DNA of 64,000 nucleotides, from NCBI GenBank assembly GCA_008694505.1, contig VZDJ01007755.1, positions 6,350,936 to 6,414,935 on the forward strand. Direction: 5' to 3'. The notes under the pieces are model-generated. The model saw nothing but the letters and a program-made list of their open reading frames with translations. It did no database searches and was not told the origin of the DNA. The translations under genes and the position numbers were made by a program. Shown here piece by piece: positions 23,409 to 35,780 of the stretch (position 1 is the stretch's first letter; each line of letters opens with the position of its first letter). Source of the DNA: Cyanoderma ruficeps. Its lineage: Eukaryota; Chordata; Aves; Passeriformes; Timaliidae.

Positions 23409-25084
23409 GACTTTCAAAAATGCTTGTTCTAAATTGGTCAGCGCTTCACACTGAGCCTACTGGCTAGCGACTTGACCCCAAAAGGCCCAATTAAGGACCA
23501 GTAGTTTGCTGCAACTGTAGTTCAGACATTGAAAATATAAATTAATTAGAAATTTCTCTCCAAATGGCATTCTCCTTTTCCTGCTTGCTATAATTCCATG
23601 TACTCTAAAGGCCATGTTTTAAAGGGAAGGACTGAATCAGGCTTTGTGCTAGTTTCTGGAAAGATACCCAAGACTGACTGAGTTATGTGGGGCAAAGTGA
23701 CAGCAACAGTGACATCTGCAGAGCTAGTGCTGTCACTATCAGCAGCACAAATGTGTTCTTGCATCTTTTATGAGTTTAATTCATCAGAGGATAGAATGGA
23801 TCTTTTGACAAATTCTATGCTACAATTACAAGTCTGTTGCTCAGAGAAAAGACTTTCTCAACTGAGAAATCAGAGACTTTGGTCATCTGTAGGCTGAATT
23901 GCTACAGTAATTCAACACAGAAGCAAGAAACATATAATCCAATTATGGGGAGTAATATCTAAATCACTCCTATTTCTTTTTTTAATGGTTTGCTTTGGAA
24001 TCCATTAGGACAAAAGGGTCTTTATGTATTTAAAATATTAATAAAGTGAAAAATTGAAGTGACCATACTTAGTTGTAAGCGAACAAAGTGAATTCATTTG
24101 TGTTCCCTCTAAGTCCTGTCATTCTGCAAATATGTTGTCATGGTATCCAGTATGGCCATGTCAATAAGTAGAATTAACAAATGATGATGGTTAGTGACAT
24201 GTGGCAGATTACTTTTCCTGTTTGGTACCTAGTCTGGGATTGAATGGGCAAAGAAAAAGGTCTGTTTCAGGTTCAGGGGTAACATCATTCTGAGGCCGAA
24301 AAAGTGGGACCTAGCAATGTTGAACATGCATGATGTAGAACAAATGTTAGAGGGGATTTGGAATATTTTTTGAGAAATGTAGAGGCTTTAAGTTATTATT
24401 TAGCCTCCCCTGTATCTCAGCTTCTATAAACAAGGTTGGCATCTTTGAATTAATAACAGTTATTTAGTCAGATTATACAAGGCAAGATTCTGAGTCCCTC
24501 TCAATTAAGAAGGCCTTCAGATAAGACCTTTGTTGTGTTTGAGGTCAAAAGAAACCCCTTTGCAGCTTCTGACCAAAACCAGGCTGCTGTCTCAAGTTTG
24601 CCAACATGCAAAAGTACACTGATTTAATTTCAAATGTTACATTAAAATGGGTTAGTTAAGACTGTGATAAAGGAAATGTTTATCAGAGCCTCCCAGTCTT
24701 TGCCTGGCCCGAGACTCAAGACCCAATATTCTAGCCAATATTGAGGGTGTAGAATTTCTTTCATATAAATGACATGAATGGAGAGATTAGTTGTCTTGAA
24801 AGAATTATTTTTCTGTCTCAGACCTTTAGAAATGTTTTCTAGGGTGCTGGGAAATCAGTGGCTAGTCCAAAAGCAAGACAAAGGAACAGTTATAAATATC
24901 CCTCTCCTTCCAAATCTGGCAGAAAAGATGGCAAGATTAACATATATGTGGCTGCATAATTTTTTTCTGCTGTCAGTCACCCTTAATCCCTTCCTATCTT
25001 AGGGAGGCAGGAAAACACAAGGATTTGAAGGGCCAATTCAAAGGGCAGGATGGCAATCCATTTTGCTTAACTATAAGACTGCAA

Positions 25085-25400
25085 CTGTGAATGGAAAGAA
25101 CATTCCAAAAATCTGCATATCACAATCTTAACATCATGCCAATAGCAACCACCCCCTTGCCCAACTAACCCCCTTGCTGTTTTCATAAGAAAGATAATCC
25201 CTGCCTTGCATATAAAAAATGTTTGCTGTTGCCCCAATAAAAAACTCAGACTTTAACATAGTTACCTTGAGGCTATCCTAATTTACATAAGATTCCTCCC
25301 CAAAACAGGGAGCTTCTTCTTACGTAGGTTTAGCCATTAACCCCTCTAACTTCCCTCTCTAGTCAAACAGACATCTTCAGAAAGCAAATCAGAGCTCCTT
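25085..25400 (+). mobile_element. Possible solo LTR of an endogenous retrovirus (uncertain limits)
   Basis: A TATAAAAA box at 25211-25218 is followed about 25 bp later by CCCCAATAAA (AATAAA at 25236-25241), the compact promoter/poly(A) layout seen in avian ERV LTRs. The upstream stretch is pyrimidine-rich with runs of Cs, unlike its surroundings. I could not define TG...CA ends or a target-site duplication, and no internal retroviral coding sequence is seen. It could also be a chance TATA/poly(A) pair or an old promoter. The limits are guesses. Confidence 0.35.
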
Positions 25401-26470
25401 CAGGTAGCAGTTTGACATGTCATGTTCTGTAAACTACATGGAAAGCCACGATTTTTAATTTGGGCAGTGTGAAATCAATGTCTTTGTGTCTTGGGCTTTA
25501 TTTTAGCAGGTAATAAGCAAATAATGGATCTGTGGTACTATCCAATAAAAGCTGAACATTTAATTTTTCTAAAACTTCTCCCATAAATCTTCAGTTATGG
25601 ATTATGTTACAGATGAGAGGAAAGGGCCCAGTCATATACACATAAATAGGCTGCCTGTCTCCAACAATATCCACAATCATAACTCTGAGTATAATCCTTG
25701 CCAACAAACAACGTCTGTCTGTGAAAGGCATTTTAGAATTTCTGAAATAAATGGTCAATTCATAAAAGAACAATGTGATGGATTTTGTCCATGTACCCTA
25801 GATAAAAAAGGAACAACAGCTACTTAAAATGTTTTGCATTTATCACTTTTAGGAAGAAAAAAAAGAATTTGGAATCACTGTCCAATCCTAAGGGATACTT
25901 ATTCTGTGTCTAGTATGACCATAATGATAATATAATGAAGAAATGTTCCCTCTCTTCCTGTAGCTGTACAGTGGCAATCTGCAGAAAATTGCCTTCAGCT
26001 GTAAATATGTGAATATATGTTTTCTAAGAGCGAGCTATGTTCTGCGTTCTTGTAATAGCACTTTATTTTTTAAGGGATCACCTCATGAGCTTCAATTAAG
26101 AAAGGAGAACCTGTCATGTTATTGAAAAAGTACCAGGTAGCCCAAAGTCAAAAACAGATGGCAGCTTAATTTAATGTAGCTGAATAAAAAGCCCCAAACC
26201 AAAAAAAAAAACCCCACCAAATACAAGAGGGCACCAACATGCATAATAGTGTGAATTAAAGATAATTATGACTTTATTCCAAGGTAAAATATATAGCAAG
26301 CTTGCATATGCCACCACAGCAGTTGCAAGTCTGACTAACAATGCTCAATTATTTCCTCTGTTAGAAATATTTCCATGTATTAATCATTTCTAGAAACTTC
26401 CATTTGCCCCAGTTGAATTTTATGATTCATGGAGGGTTTTTTTGCACAAATTTCACAGAAGACTTCAGGG

Positions 26471-26490
26471 GTTTGTTTGTTTGTTTGTTT
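26471..26490. repeat. (GTTT)n microsatellite
   Basis: Five tandem GTTT units continue into T-rich sequence. It is a simple repeat. Confidence 0.9.
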
Positions 26491-27754
26491 TTGTTGTGTT
26501 TTTTTGGCGTGGGGTTTTTTCTCAGTCATGTCTAGTTGGAAAAGTTTCTTCTCATAGTAATATACTGTAGATGTGTTACAATCCTAGCACCAAAGCAGTA
26601 GGTAGTAAACAAGATGAAATTTGGCAAGGTAGGAGCTCTGTGCCCCCAAATGTCATTTTGATTCCTTTTGTTTGCCTGTCTGTATATTGAAAACATCATG
26701 CAATTCCGTAAGGGAATTTGAAAAAATACCCCAAACAACCCAGAGCCATGCAATTATATTAGGTCTTACTCTTGAAGAAGTGCTTTGTAACTACAACCTT
26801 ATAAATGACTAACTGCTCAGTCCGATGAGATTTCTTAGCAACCTTTGTGTGAACAAGTATAAAAAACAAGGCATGCTTCTCAATTAAAGGTATTTTTCCA
26901 AATGTTTGAGAATGTATTTTTCTCTTTCTGGTTATTCACATTCTAAGAACATCAGGTCAGTTTTCATTCAGGTAACAAGCTCATTTTTTTTTGGCATACA
27001 GAAGTTTAGGACCCAATTGAATATAAGCATATAGCACGTGAAGTCCCTCCTTTGTGGATAGCAGCATGGAAGAGTACTGCAGATGTTTTCTCGCTCGTTA
27101 CCAGAAGCTTTGTTGTCACAATCTCAGTGAAAGGAACCTGGTAAGCAAAGAAAATCATTACCCAGTCTATCTTCCTGTCTCTGAAGGACAGTAATATTTA
27201 TTGATTCTCAGGAAGAAATAAAGGCAATGTATAAGCAGGAGTAGCAGATGAAATCAGTAGACTATTGTCACGGAAGAATAAAAACTGGAAAGCAGTATGT
27301 TGGCACAAGGCCAGCATAGCTACAACTAAAGAGCAGAAGACGTATTTCCAGGCAGAACAACAAGGAAGAGGGACTATAATTCTGCCCTCCTGTTTCAGCC
27401 ACATTCATATGTCTAAGTCTGATGTTCCCTTGTCATTGTGCTTGGGGTATTTGCACACCAGTATTTGTTATACAATATTCTTTGACTTCAGCCATGCCAA
27501 TGACACCTGGAATGCACCAAGAGCCAGCAGATTGGCTTAGGGTACACACATTGGCTGAGCATGTTGTCAGGCAGCCCCAAAATTTACCTGTTACTCACTG
27601 AAAACAAGTGAAATGTGTACAGTGAAGGTTTCTGAGGAGGTGAGATCCTTTCATAGGGCAGTCATTGAGGGCCTGTTAGCTCCACTCCTAGCCTTTCCTG
27701 CATACTTTTATTCCTTATGGCCCCAGCTGGGAAGCTGTTGGAAGATTCTGCAAT

Positions 27755-28551
27755 TTCACAGAATCACTGAATGAGCCAGGTGGGAAGGGTGCACATCTAG
27801 CCCAACCTTCCTGTTCAAGCAGTTTTGTCTAGAGCACATGGCAGAGAATTCTGTTCAGACAGTTCTTGAATATCTGCAGGGAGGGAGACTCCACAACCTC
27901 TCTGGACAATCTGTTCCAGTGCTTGGTCACCAGCACAGTAAAGAAGTTTTTCCTCAAATTCCCATAGAACTTCCTGTGCACCATTTTCTGCCCATTGCCT
28001 CTTGTCCTATTGCTTGGCACTACCAAGAAGAGCCAGGATCCATCCTCTTGTCATCCTCCCTTCAGACACTTATAGATATTGGGAAGGTTCCCTTTCAGGC
28101 ATCTTTTCTTGAAGCTAAAGATGCCAAACTCCCTCAGCCTTTCCTCATAAGAGAGATGCTCCTGGCTTTAAATAATCTTTGTAGCCCTCTACTGAACCTG
28201 CTCCAGGAGCTCCATGTCTCTCTTGTCCTGAGGAGCCCAGGACTGCACACAGCACTTCAGATGTATTCTCACCAGGGCTAAGGAGAGGGGCAGGGTCACC
28301 TCATTGCCTGCTGGCAATGCCTTTCCTAGTGCAGCCCAGGCCACCATTGGTCTTCTTGGCCACCAGGGCACTGCTGGCCCATGACAGATGTTGTCCACCA
28401 GCACCCCCAGGTCCTTCTCTGCAGAGCTGGTTCCTGGCAGGTCAGCCCCCAGCCTGTGCTGCCCCAGGTGCAGGACCCTGAATTTGCCTTTTCTGAACTT
28501 CAGGCAGTTCTTTTAAATGGTTGAGGTTCTTCTGAAGGGCTGGACAGCGCT
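27755..28551 (-). mobile_element. CR1 element, about 0.8 kb, minus strand
   Basis: Antisense CR1 from the 3' tail ('tttcacagaatcactgaatg') through 'gagactccacaacctctctg', 'cagtaaagaagtttttcctc', 'tgcctcttgtcctattgctt', 'ctcagcctttcctcataaga', 'ctccaggagctccatgtctc', 'gcacacagcacttcag' and 'ccaggtccttctctgcaga'. The minus-strand frame 28026-27829 retains the C-terminal reverse transcriptase block (RTRGNG..., NFFTVLVTKHWNRL, EVVESPSL). The frame is broken elsewhere. The subfamily differs from the copies at 23.0 and 53.9 kb. Confidence 0.95.
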
Positions 28552-28907
28552 ATGGAGTAATTTAACCTTTTCTTTCCAGTCAGGAGGTGCTGGACTATAA
28601 AAGCCTGCACTCTGATCTTCAGAAATGAGGAAAAGTGATTTGTTCTTGGTGATGGATCATAAACTAGAATCCCAGCAATAAGTGTACTAAAGTTGCTGTT
28701 AATGTTCCAGGCTTCTGGCTGGCCAAAATTTGATGGGAGCTCAGGGACACTGGTAACATAAAAAGAAAATAATAATAGCTCTACAATTCCATAAGTTATG
28801 TAATTTGCCTATATTTTAGTTTTTCCATAAGGAAGAGGAAATAAAACAAAATTCATGTGCTAAGGTTTGTGCCACAGTTGAAGCTCAGGCACTCGAGAAG
28901 ACAGTGT

Positions 28908-28942
28908 TGCATATATATATATATATATACACATATATATGT
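28908..28942. repeat. (AT)n/(CA) alternating dinucleotide tract
   Basis: A 35-bp uninterrupted alternating purine-pyrimidine run, mostly AT with one ACAC. It is a microsatellite and a likely site of length variation. Confidence 0.9.
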
Positions 28943-31137
28943 CCCATAATCACAAAGAAAATGGTCTTTTCTTACCTTGTCTCTTATCCTTCAGGATACT
29001 GTGTTTAGATTGCCTAATCTAGCATTAAGAAATCTTTTGTGCTGGATTAAGTATTATCTTTCTGTTTGGAAGTATAATACACTGCTTTTGAGGCTGTATG
29101 TTATCGGCATACAGGAAAAGAACTCAGTTAAGTCTCTTTCCTCCACTGCTGCTTGTTTGTGATCTGTTTAAGATAAGTCTTAGCCTCCTGCTGCTGTCTC
29201 AGTTTCCCCTCTGTGCAGCAGGGACATCTCCCTGCTGCTGCTGTGCAGGCAGCGTAGTGTGCACGTGAGATGGTGTGCTGACTCAGAGATAGGGTGCCCA
29301 AGGAAAGTCTACCTGCGTCTGCAAGGCTGGGTGCTGTGGGGGAGTCAGCCGGTACAGTGAGAGAATTACAGGGAGAAAATACTGGAACTTCATCAGCAAG
29401 AGGGAAAGTGATCTCCAATACTGGCAAATTGAGTTCTGGTAAGTGCACTGAACAAGTCAAGGCACCGTTTTGATGGTAATGTTATATGAGACCAAGTTTA
29501 TAATGGTGATCTGTAGCGAGTCAGGACGTGTGACCTCATTTTTTTGATGTGGGCTCTCAACTATAATCTATACCTTCATTATCTCAAGTGCAGGATAACT
29601 GTAACCCACTCTGGCTGTCAAGTCACAACTAAAAACTACTGTGAACTGAAGGTGACTTGAAATGCAGCCGTGCAATTATTAAGTAATGTGTCATGCAAGG
29701 AGCACAGTGCATTATACCAATTGCTTTGGAAGTGCACTTGTCGCCAGCAAGAACAGAGGTGAAATTCATACCCTCTGTTTTGACCTTTGTCTCCTGAAGT
29801 GGCTCAGGACCAGCCTACCTGAAGGGACTTTAAATTCTCTGTGCTGCGTGCTACAGTTGTGATTACAGGTACTGGAGCTGCGGGCCAGAGCTGGTCTCAA
29901 TAGGTCTGAGATGTGAACAGTATATTTTGTATAAGCACTTATTTTGTGGGTTTTTAAATTTTTTTTTCTTCTAGGAGTCTGTTCTTTGTAAGCACAGGGA
30001 GGGGTATTATCATGATCCATGCATTTAATCAGGCTGGATGATTATATTCATCTGGTTAGATTTTCTGCATGGCAATGTTCCTTCTCCCTTCCCACAGAAA
30101 TATTGCATGATGTACATACATGCAGAAGTACATGGTAGCACCAGAATATGTATTTTACAGTTTCATCCGGCCTCAAAAGAAGAACTTCAAGTGATTTGAA
30201 ATTTTCTGTGCCCCATGATAAGCTGTTCAAATTGCTATTTTTTACTCTGGCACCTGGATGAGGTTGTTTTGTTAATGCTATATGAGCAATTATGTTGCCT
30301 GCTCTAAAATTTTCTTTTAAATGTGGTTATTGTTAATATTTGTGAAGGGCATAGGATTTTCTAAAAATAGAACTTCACTCAACTACCAAAACCTAGATGA
30401 ATAAAATATCTAGGGTTGTTTTGTTCAAATGATTTTGTGGATACAGGTTGATTGTTGTAAGTGGTCTTACTTTCATAGTTCTCTTGGTCTTTATGTTTTC
30501 CAAAGCTACTGTAAATGTTTCAGTCACAGTATGAAATGAAGTTTTGTTTTGAAAAAAACCCTTGTTATAGAGCTTAAGTATTTATAAAATCTTATGTAAG
30601 GAACTGTTTCTATTACTCCTTAAATGAATCAGAAGTAAAAATGATGACATGAAAGGAATTATGATCCTTTGGAGCATTAAAAATGACTCCACTAGGTGGA
30701 GAACTTGCATCAAGTATGCAACTAAAAATGTTGGCGCTAACTGAAATCATAGTGGTGCTGCAAAAATTAAACTCCTCATAACAGAATACTTTATGTATCA
30801 TACTTCCTGTCTATCATTTCTGGCAAAGAGCACTTCTAAATTTGTGATGTAGAAATTCTGTGGAGTTGTAGAACACTATATAAATTTGTGTTTAAAATTT
30901 ATAAAAGGGTCAGCATAAATTTCTTAGTTGAAGAAGTTGCTGTCTATATAGTTATCAACTTCTCTGTGAAATGTACTCATTTGGAGCATTTTTCTTTACC
31001 ATCCAGCTCATTCTTATGACTTGCTGACAATGCAGACTGTCCAGAGATAGAAAGAATGAAAAAATTTGGCCAAAACCAGATATTTAATTTTTAAAAGTCC
31101 TATTTAACTGGATCCCAGCTAAAATTAAACTACAGAA

Positions 31138-31197
31138 ATATTATATTTTATTAGTTTCCCTGGCTCTATATTATATTTTATTAGTTTCCTTGGCTCT
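31138..31197. repeat. 30-bp tandem duplication
   Basis: Two adjacent units, 31138-31167 and 31168-31197, both begin ATATTATATT and end GGCTCT and differ at one base (CCC versus CCT). It is a recent-looking local duplication. Confidence 0.92.
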
Positions 31198-32734
31198 GTC
31201 AACATGACCAAGATTAAGATCCTCAGAACTACGAAGAGGACAAATGCTGACGAAAGGGAATATTTTAATGTGTAATTTGGTGTTGGCTATAGGCCCCAAC
31301 CAGAATTAGGACTGGGGTTGTCTTTGAAATTTTTGCAGATTCAGAATTCTGTAGCATTGCAGTAGGTCCTATATGGCTGGGAGGAGAATAAAGATTAAAG
31401 GGGACAGTTTTTCTTAATCTGCTGGGACTAATCTGTGGAGACAAATCTGCTGGGAATTTGCAATCTGGACATTTGTCTGCTGAAAATAATTAAAAAGTGA
31501 TATATGGTTTGTGTAAGAGTCAGAATATAAATCTTCTAGGACCCACATGTTCAGAAGGGGACAATTTTGAAAGGGTCATTGCTTGCTTGGATGTGCGAAC
31601 CAACACCAGGCTTCAAGGTAGATTATGAGTTGGGCTTTGGGAGTGTAAGAGAAAATTGCAGAGATTTTTGGTTTTCTCAGGGGGGTGAAGAATCAAGAAG
31701 ACTGCAGAAAGGGGTAAATGCTCTATATCCTTCTGTACTGTTTACATATGTTTAATTAATACAAGTGTTATAACTGGGATTTGGGAATTCAAGTCTTCAG
31801 GATGTTTGTTCATGTCTTTATGCTGGTGGTCTGACAGAGTTATGATGAGAGCAGGTGATGACAGGATAGGAAATTGGGTGTACTTCACCATTATGCTCCA
31901 AACCTTGCAAATAATGAACATCAGACATAGAGTTTGGAATTGGATTTTCAAGGCTCCAGTTGATTCTCTGTGGCTTGCAAAGCTCAGAAGACAATATAGC
32001 TGCTGGTAAAGGCAGACATCTGACTTTGTCTGCCAGGACATGTGTCCTGTACCTGCTAACAGTCCACTGCACAGCACTGGTCTTTTACTGGTGGCCAGTG
32101 AGAAGGACACTATGAACTGAAAATGGCCCCAAATACAGTAATTAAGTTCATGTGTTGAGTGGAAGCACTCATTGGAAGATGCAGGCCACACAGTGAAAAG
32201 GGTAATAGACATAAAGAAAAGTGGAGAAAAAGTTGGTCTACTCTGATTATGTTGGTAGTCAGAGATTTCCTGCTGGTGGATCCACAGTGTTGGTGCAGAG
32301 AGAGCAAAGGCTGCTGACCAAAGACACCACTTTTGTTAGAAGAAACAATCAAAACTGTGTAGATCAACAAGACTGATGCAAACATAGACCTTGATGCATG
32401 TGCTGGACAGTGGTGTGACAGCCTTTTCTTCACTTGATCTGCAATTCTCACAATATAAAAGATACTGCAAAAAATTAGGGAGGGTGGCATCTGTCCTTTG
32501 TCAGGTATATGAATGAATATCTCCAGCCATTTTATACTGTTTTTAGTTAGTAACAACTTTTAGTGATTTATATTATTTTCAGTAACTATTTTCTCTCTTT
32601 TCCTTGAACAAGTTGAAAAATATTAACAGATTTTTACAGACAGAATCTGTCTGGTCTGTTGTTACCTTGGGAAAAGGTAAAAGGCTGAGCTACAAACAAC
32701 TGTTGTGATGTATGTTTTTGTCTTTTCTCCCAAG

Positions 32735-32993
32735 TAACAAGCAAAAGAAAATGGCCTCAAATGATGCCAGAGGAGATTTAGACAGGCTATTAGAAAAATT
32801 TCTTCACTGAAATTGTTGTTAAGCACTGGTTTAACAAGTGGCAGAGTCACCATCCCTGGAGGTATTTACCAGATGTGTAGGTGTGGCACTTAGGGACATG
32901 GTCTAGTGGTGGACTTAGAAGTACTGGGTTCACAGTTGGATTAAGTTATCCTAAAACTCTTTTCCAAACAAAATGATTTTATGATTTCATGGA
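32735..32993 (+). mobile_element. CR1 3' end fragment, plus strand
   Basis: An old CR1 tail with 'aaaatggcctcaaatgatgc', 'agaaaaatttcttcactga', 'ccatccctggaggtattta', 'gggacatggtctagtggtgg' and a decayed end, 'gattttatgatttcatgg'. It is 5'-truncated and well diverged. Confidence 0.88.
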
Positions 32994-33630
32994 ATTCACA
33001 GGAGACGCTGCAGTTCTTTTCAGTTCTGAAGGCCACTGAGCTGGCTGTCACAAAGGCAGGACACAAAAAGACCCTTCTTTAAGGTACAGAATGCAAATGG
33101 AATATTTTATACTTCTTAGAATTTCCTTTTTGCCTGGTTGAATCAGTTTGAGCTTCCTGGTAATAAGCCCAAAGGATTCAGTTTTCTAAGGGAAGCTGAC
33201 ATCTTTGAATATAAAAGTGTTTTTGTTCTTTTGGAGAGGGGGATGTGTGACATCACTACAGGAAAAAGATCTAGTTCAACCCATCACTGTATCTGGTAAG
33301 TGCAGATTGCTTCTCAGAAACCTAGATCACAGCAACTCTTCTGACTTCTGCATTGTACCAGTTTTGCACCTTCTGGTTTGGTGATAATGAAATACAGTCT
33401 TTCAGCCTTTCCTTTTTGCTTTCTGAAAAAAAAGGTATCCTGTTTGTTTTCATATGTGCTTGAAAGTGTTCAGAAGTGTTTAAATGAGGCACATGCCAGC
33501 ATACCAAATTGGCATGTTAGCCATAAGGAATGCTATTGTATTTATATCTTACAAATCATCTCCACCCCCTTATTTGCTTTTTGGAAGAATAGTCTGTCCA
33601 AAGTTATTAAAATAGTAGCTGATAATTGAC

Positions 33631-33661
<31 letters not shown>

Positions 33662-33679
33662 GCATGNNNTTTTTTTTTT
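33631..33679. repeat. Poly-T tract interrupted by an assembly gap (NNN at 33667-33669)
   Basis: A run of 26 Ts is followed by AAGATGCATG, three Ns, then a second T run of 10 and AAAGATGCAGC. The near-identical sequence on both sides of the Ns suggests the two contig ends overlap and the true locus has one T run. Confidence 0.8.
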
Positions 33680-33819
33680 AAAGATGCAGCATTGAAAAGG
33701 ATTAGGAGAGCAAAATACTGTACAATTTCAACCCAGGTAGGGAGGGCTCGGTGATGATATTTGCTATGTCCATGTTTGTGGTGCCTCGTTCATGACAGTG
33801 TTTTAGCCCTGTTCCATGT

Positions 33820-34135
33820 CATAGAATCACAGAATCCTAGAACGGTTTAGGTTGGAAGGGACCTTAAAAATCATCTAGTTCTAACCCCTGGCCAAGGACA
33901 GGGACACCTTCCACTAGACCAGGTTGCTCAGGACCCCCTCCAACCTGGCCTTGAACACTTCCAGGTGTGGTGCATCCACCACTTCTCAGGGCAGTCTGTT
34001 CCAGTGCCTCACCACGCTCACAGTAAAGAATTTCTTTCTGATGTCAAATCAAAATCTACCCTCTTTCAATTTAAAGCTACTCCTCTCTGTCCTCCCACTA
34101 CATGCCCCTGTAAAACCTCCCTATCTTGACTATTC
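33820..34135 (-). mobile_element. CR1 3' portion, minus strand
   Basis: Begins with the antisense octamer tail 'catagaatcacagaatcct', then 'ggtttaggttggaagggacc', 'gggacaccttccactagacc', 'ctccaacctggccttgaaca', 'gggcagtctgttccagtgcc' and 'acagtaaagaatttctttc'. It is about 315 bp, 5'-truncated, with a well-preserved tail. Confidence 0.95.
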
Positions 34136-35759
34136 TTCACTGTAAATTTCGCTCTGCCCGCTCTTGTAACCACTGAAACAGCCTGTGTGTGCCAGCACAG
34201 TTAGGCTACAGGAGACTGACATACTCTCAAATATTATGTGATGGACAGAGAACAGAAAATAATTTATCTGTGTTGTACTTCAAGGCAAGAGAAGTGAGAG
34301 CCAGGCAGAGAAAAAACCCTTCTGTTTCCACATCTCTGTATGGAAACATTCCAGATCACTGGTTACTCTGAGTGATTGTTTTCCACTTAATTAATGTAGA
34401 AACAAGAGATCAAGAGCCAAGATGTCCAGAGTCAGAGATAAAATCATGGGACATGAAGTTCAGGTGTGCTGATGGAGTTTTTTTTTTTTTTAAGTGTGAC
34501 ATCTTTGGAAAAATTGAAAACTCACAAGGGTGAAGGTTGGGAACTCCATCCTTTCAGCAACAACAATGCGCAACATAATGAATTGTGTAAGAAAAATCAC
34601 TATCTTTTGGAAAGTGAAAACTTTATTTTGTGTTCAGAAGACAGCAGATGTAAGCAACTTTTACCATAACCTGTCAATTCAAGTGTTTTCAAGCTGACAT
34701 TTTTTGCTTCTTTTGCAATTTTTAGGAGAGTCTGCATGACTTATCATTTGTAAGGGAAATACTGATTTTCAATCCAGAAGTGCTTCATCAACTCCATCTT
34801 TTCATGAATTAAAGAACATTTATACAAGTTCCAAAAGTATTACTTCCCCAGGAAAATATTTTAAAAGTCCATTTTCACCCTGGCATTATTATATCCCATT
34901 TAATCAGTAAGATTAGTAACCTAGAGCTGCTCAGTGTCAGGGAGGAATTCTGATTCCTCTTATTCTCTGTGTCTGTATTCTCTATCAGTTACAGAATTTT
35001 CAGGGAACAGCTTTTCAGGGTGGAGGAATCAACCATTAAGAATTCATAATATAAGTATGGAGAATGAGGTGTGCAAGAGTGGGGTCTATGGGAGCACAAA
35101 ATCACAATTAGAAATCTCAAGCAAGCATGACCCTTACTCCCTAAAAAATCTAAGGCTCTCTATCTCCCTCCTGACAAAATTAGGTGCCCTTTCTCAGAAA
35201 TCCCTAAAGCAAGAGTTCAACATATCCAATACAATTTATTCAGTTTTGTGAAACACTCACTGTCACATTCAGACTCATTCTTTTGTCTTTGTAGGTGGCA
35301 GTGCAGGGAGAGTTGAGTGTGAGTTTTACAAATTCTTCTGATGAAACTTTTTCATGCTTTGTGAAGTAATTGATGGACTTAGACATTTTAAATCTCTACA
35401 ATCTCTGTACTCCTCTAGAATTGCTGGATGTAGTGTGAGACACTTTAATAGGACTAATTGAGATAATTTCACTCTAGCTTATTTGAGACACGGTGAGAAT
35501 GTACTCCCTTGGGAAGTGGGTGAGGTAGTTCAAGTCCTCCTGAGAGTTGAAATGTCATAGACATATGAAGATAATAGAAGCTAAGGACAAAAGATACAGT
35601 ACATTTTTTCCCTTAATTTTTTAAAAGAAAAACTTTGAGGATTATTTTTGTCTAAGAACACCAATCATGTATGGCCTCACAGAAGAGAAAGAAATGGTAC
35701 TTCTATCATTTGGGAATTCTTTTGAGGACATAAGTATTCTGCGTGTGCTCCAGACCAAA

Positions 35760-35780
35760 TTTTTTTTTTTTTATTTTTTT
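35760..35780. repeat. T-rich homopolymer
   Basis: Twenty-one bases, all T except one A. It may be the remnant of a reverse-strand poly(A) tail, but no retrocopy is recognisable beside it. Confidence 0.85.

Larger units (their letters stand above)
23409..27754. other. Intergenic, no gene seen; one LTR-like segment
   Basis: Non-coding sequence with no recognised exon. It contains an LTR-like TATA/AATAAA arrangement near 25.2 kb (listed separately) and a (GTTT)n run at 26471-26490. The rest is unique AT-rich sequence. Confidence 0.55.
28552..32734. other. Intergenic, no gene seen
   Basis: Non-coding DNA with an (AT)n run near 28.92 kb and a 30-bp tandem duplication near 31.15 kb. Two overlapping minus-strand ORFs (31742-32212 and 32110-32556, about 150 codons each) were examined. 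They have hydrophobic stretches but no recognisable family motif, and are not called as genes. Confidence 0.55.

Noticed and set aside
31742..32556. Two overlapping minus-strand ORFs of about 150 codons with hydrophobic stretches, briefly considered as a decayed olfactory-type or other membrane receptor
   Set aside because: No PMYFF, MAYDRY, KAFSTC or NPxxY-like motif in any frame, the two ORFs are in different frames, and base composition is ordinary intergenic.
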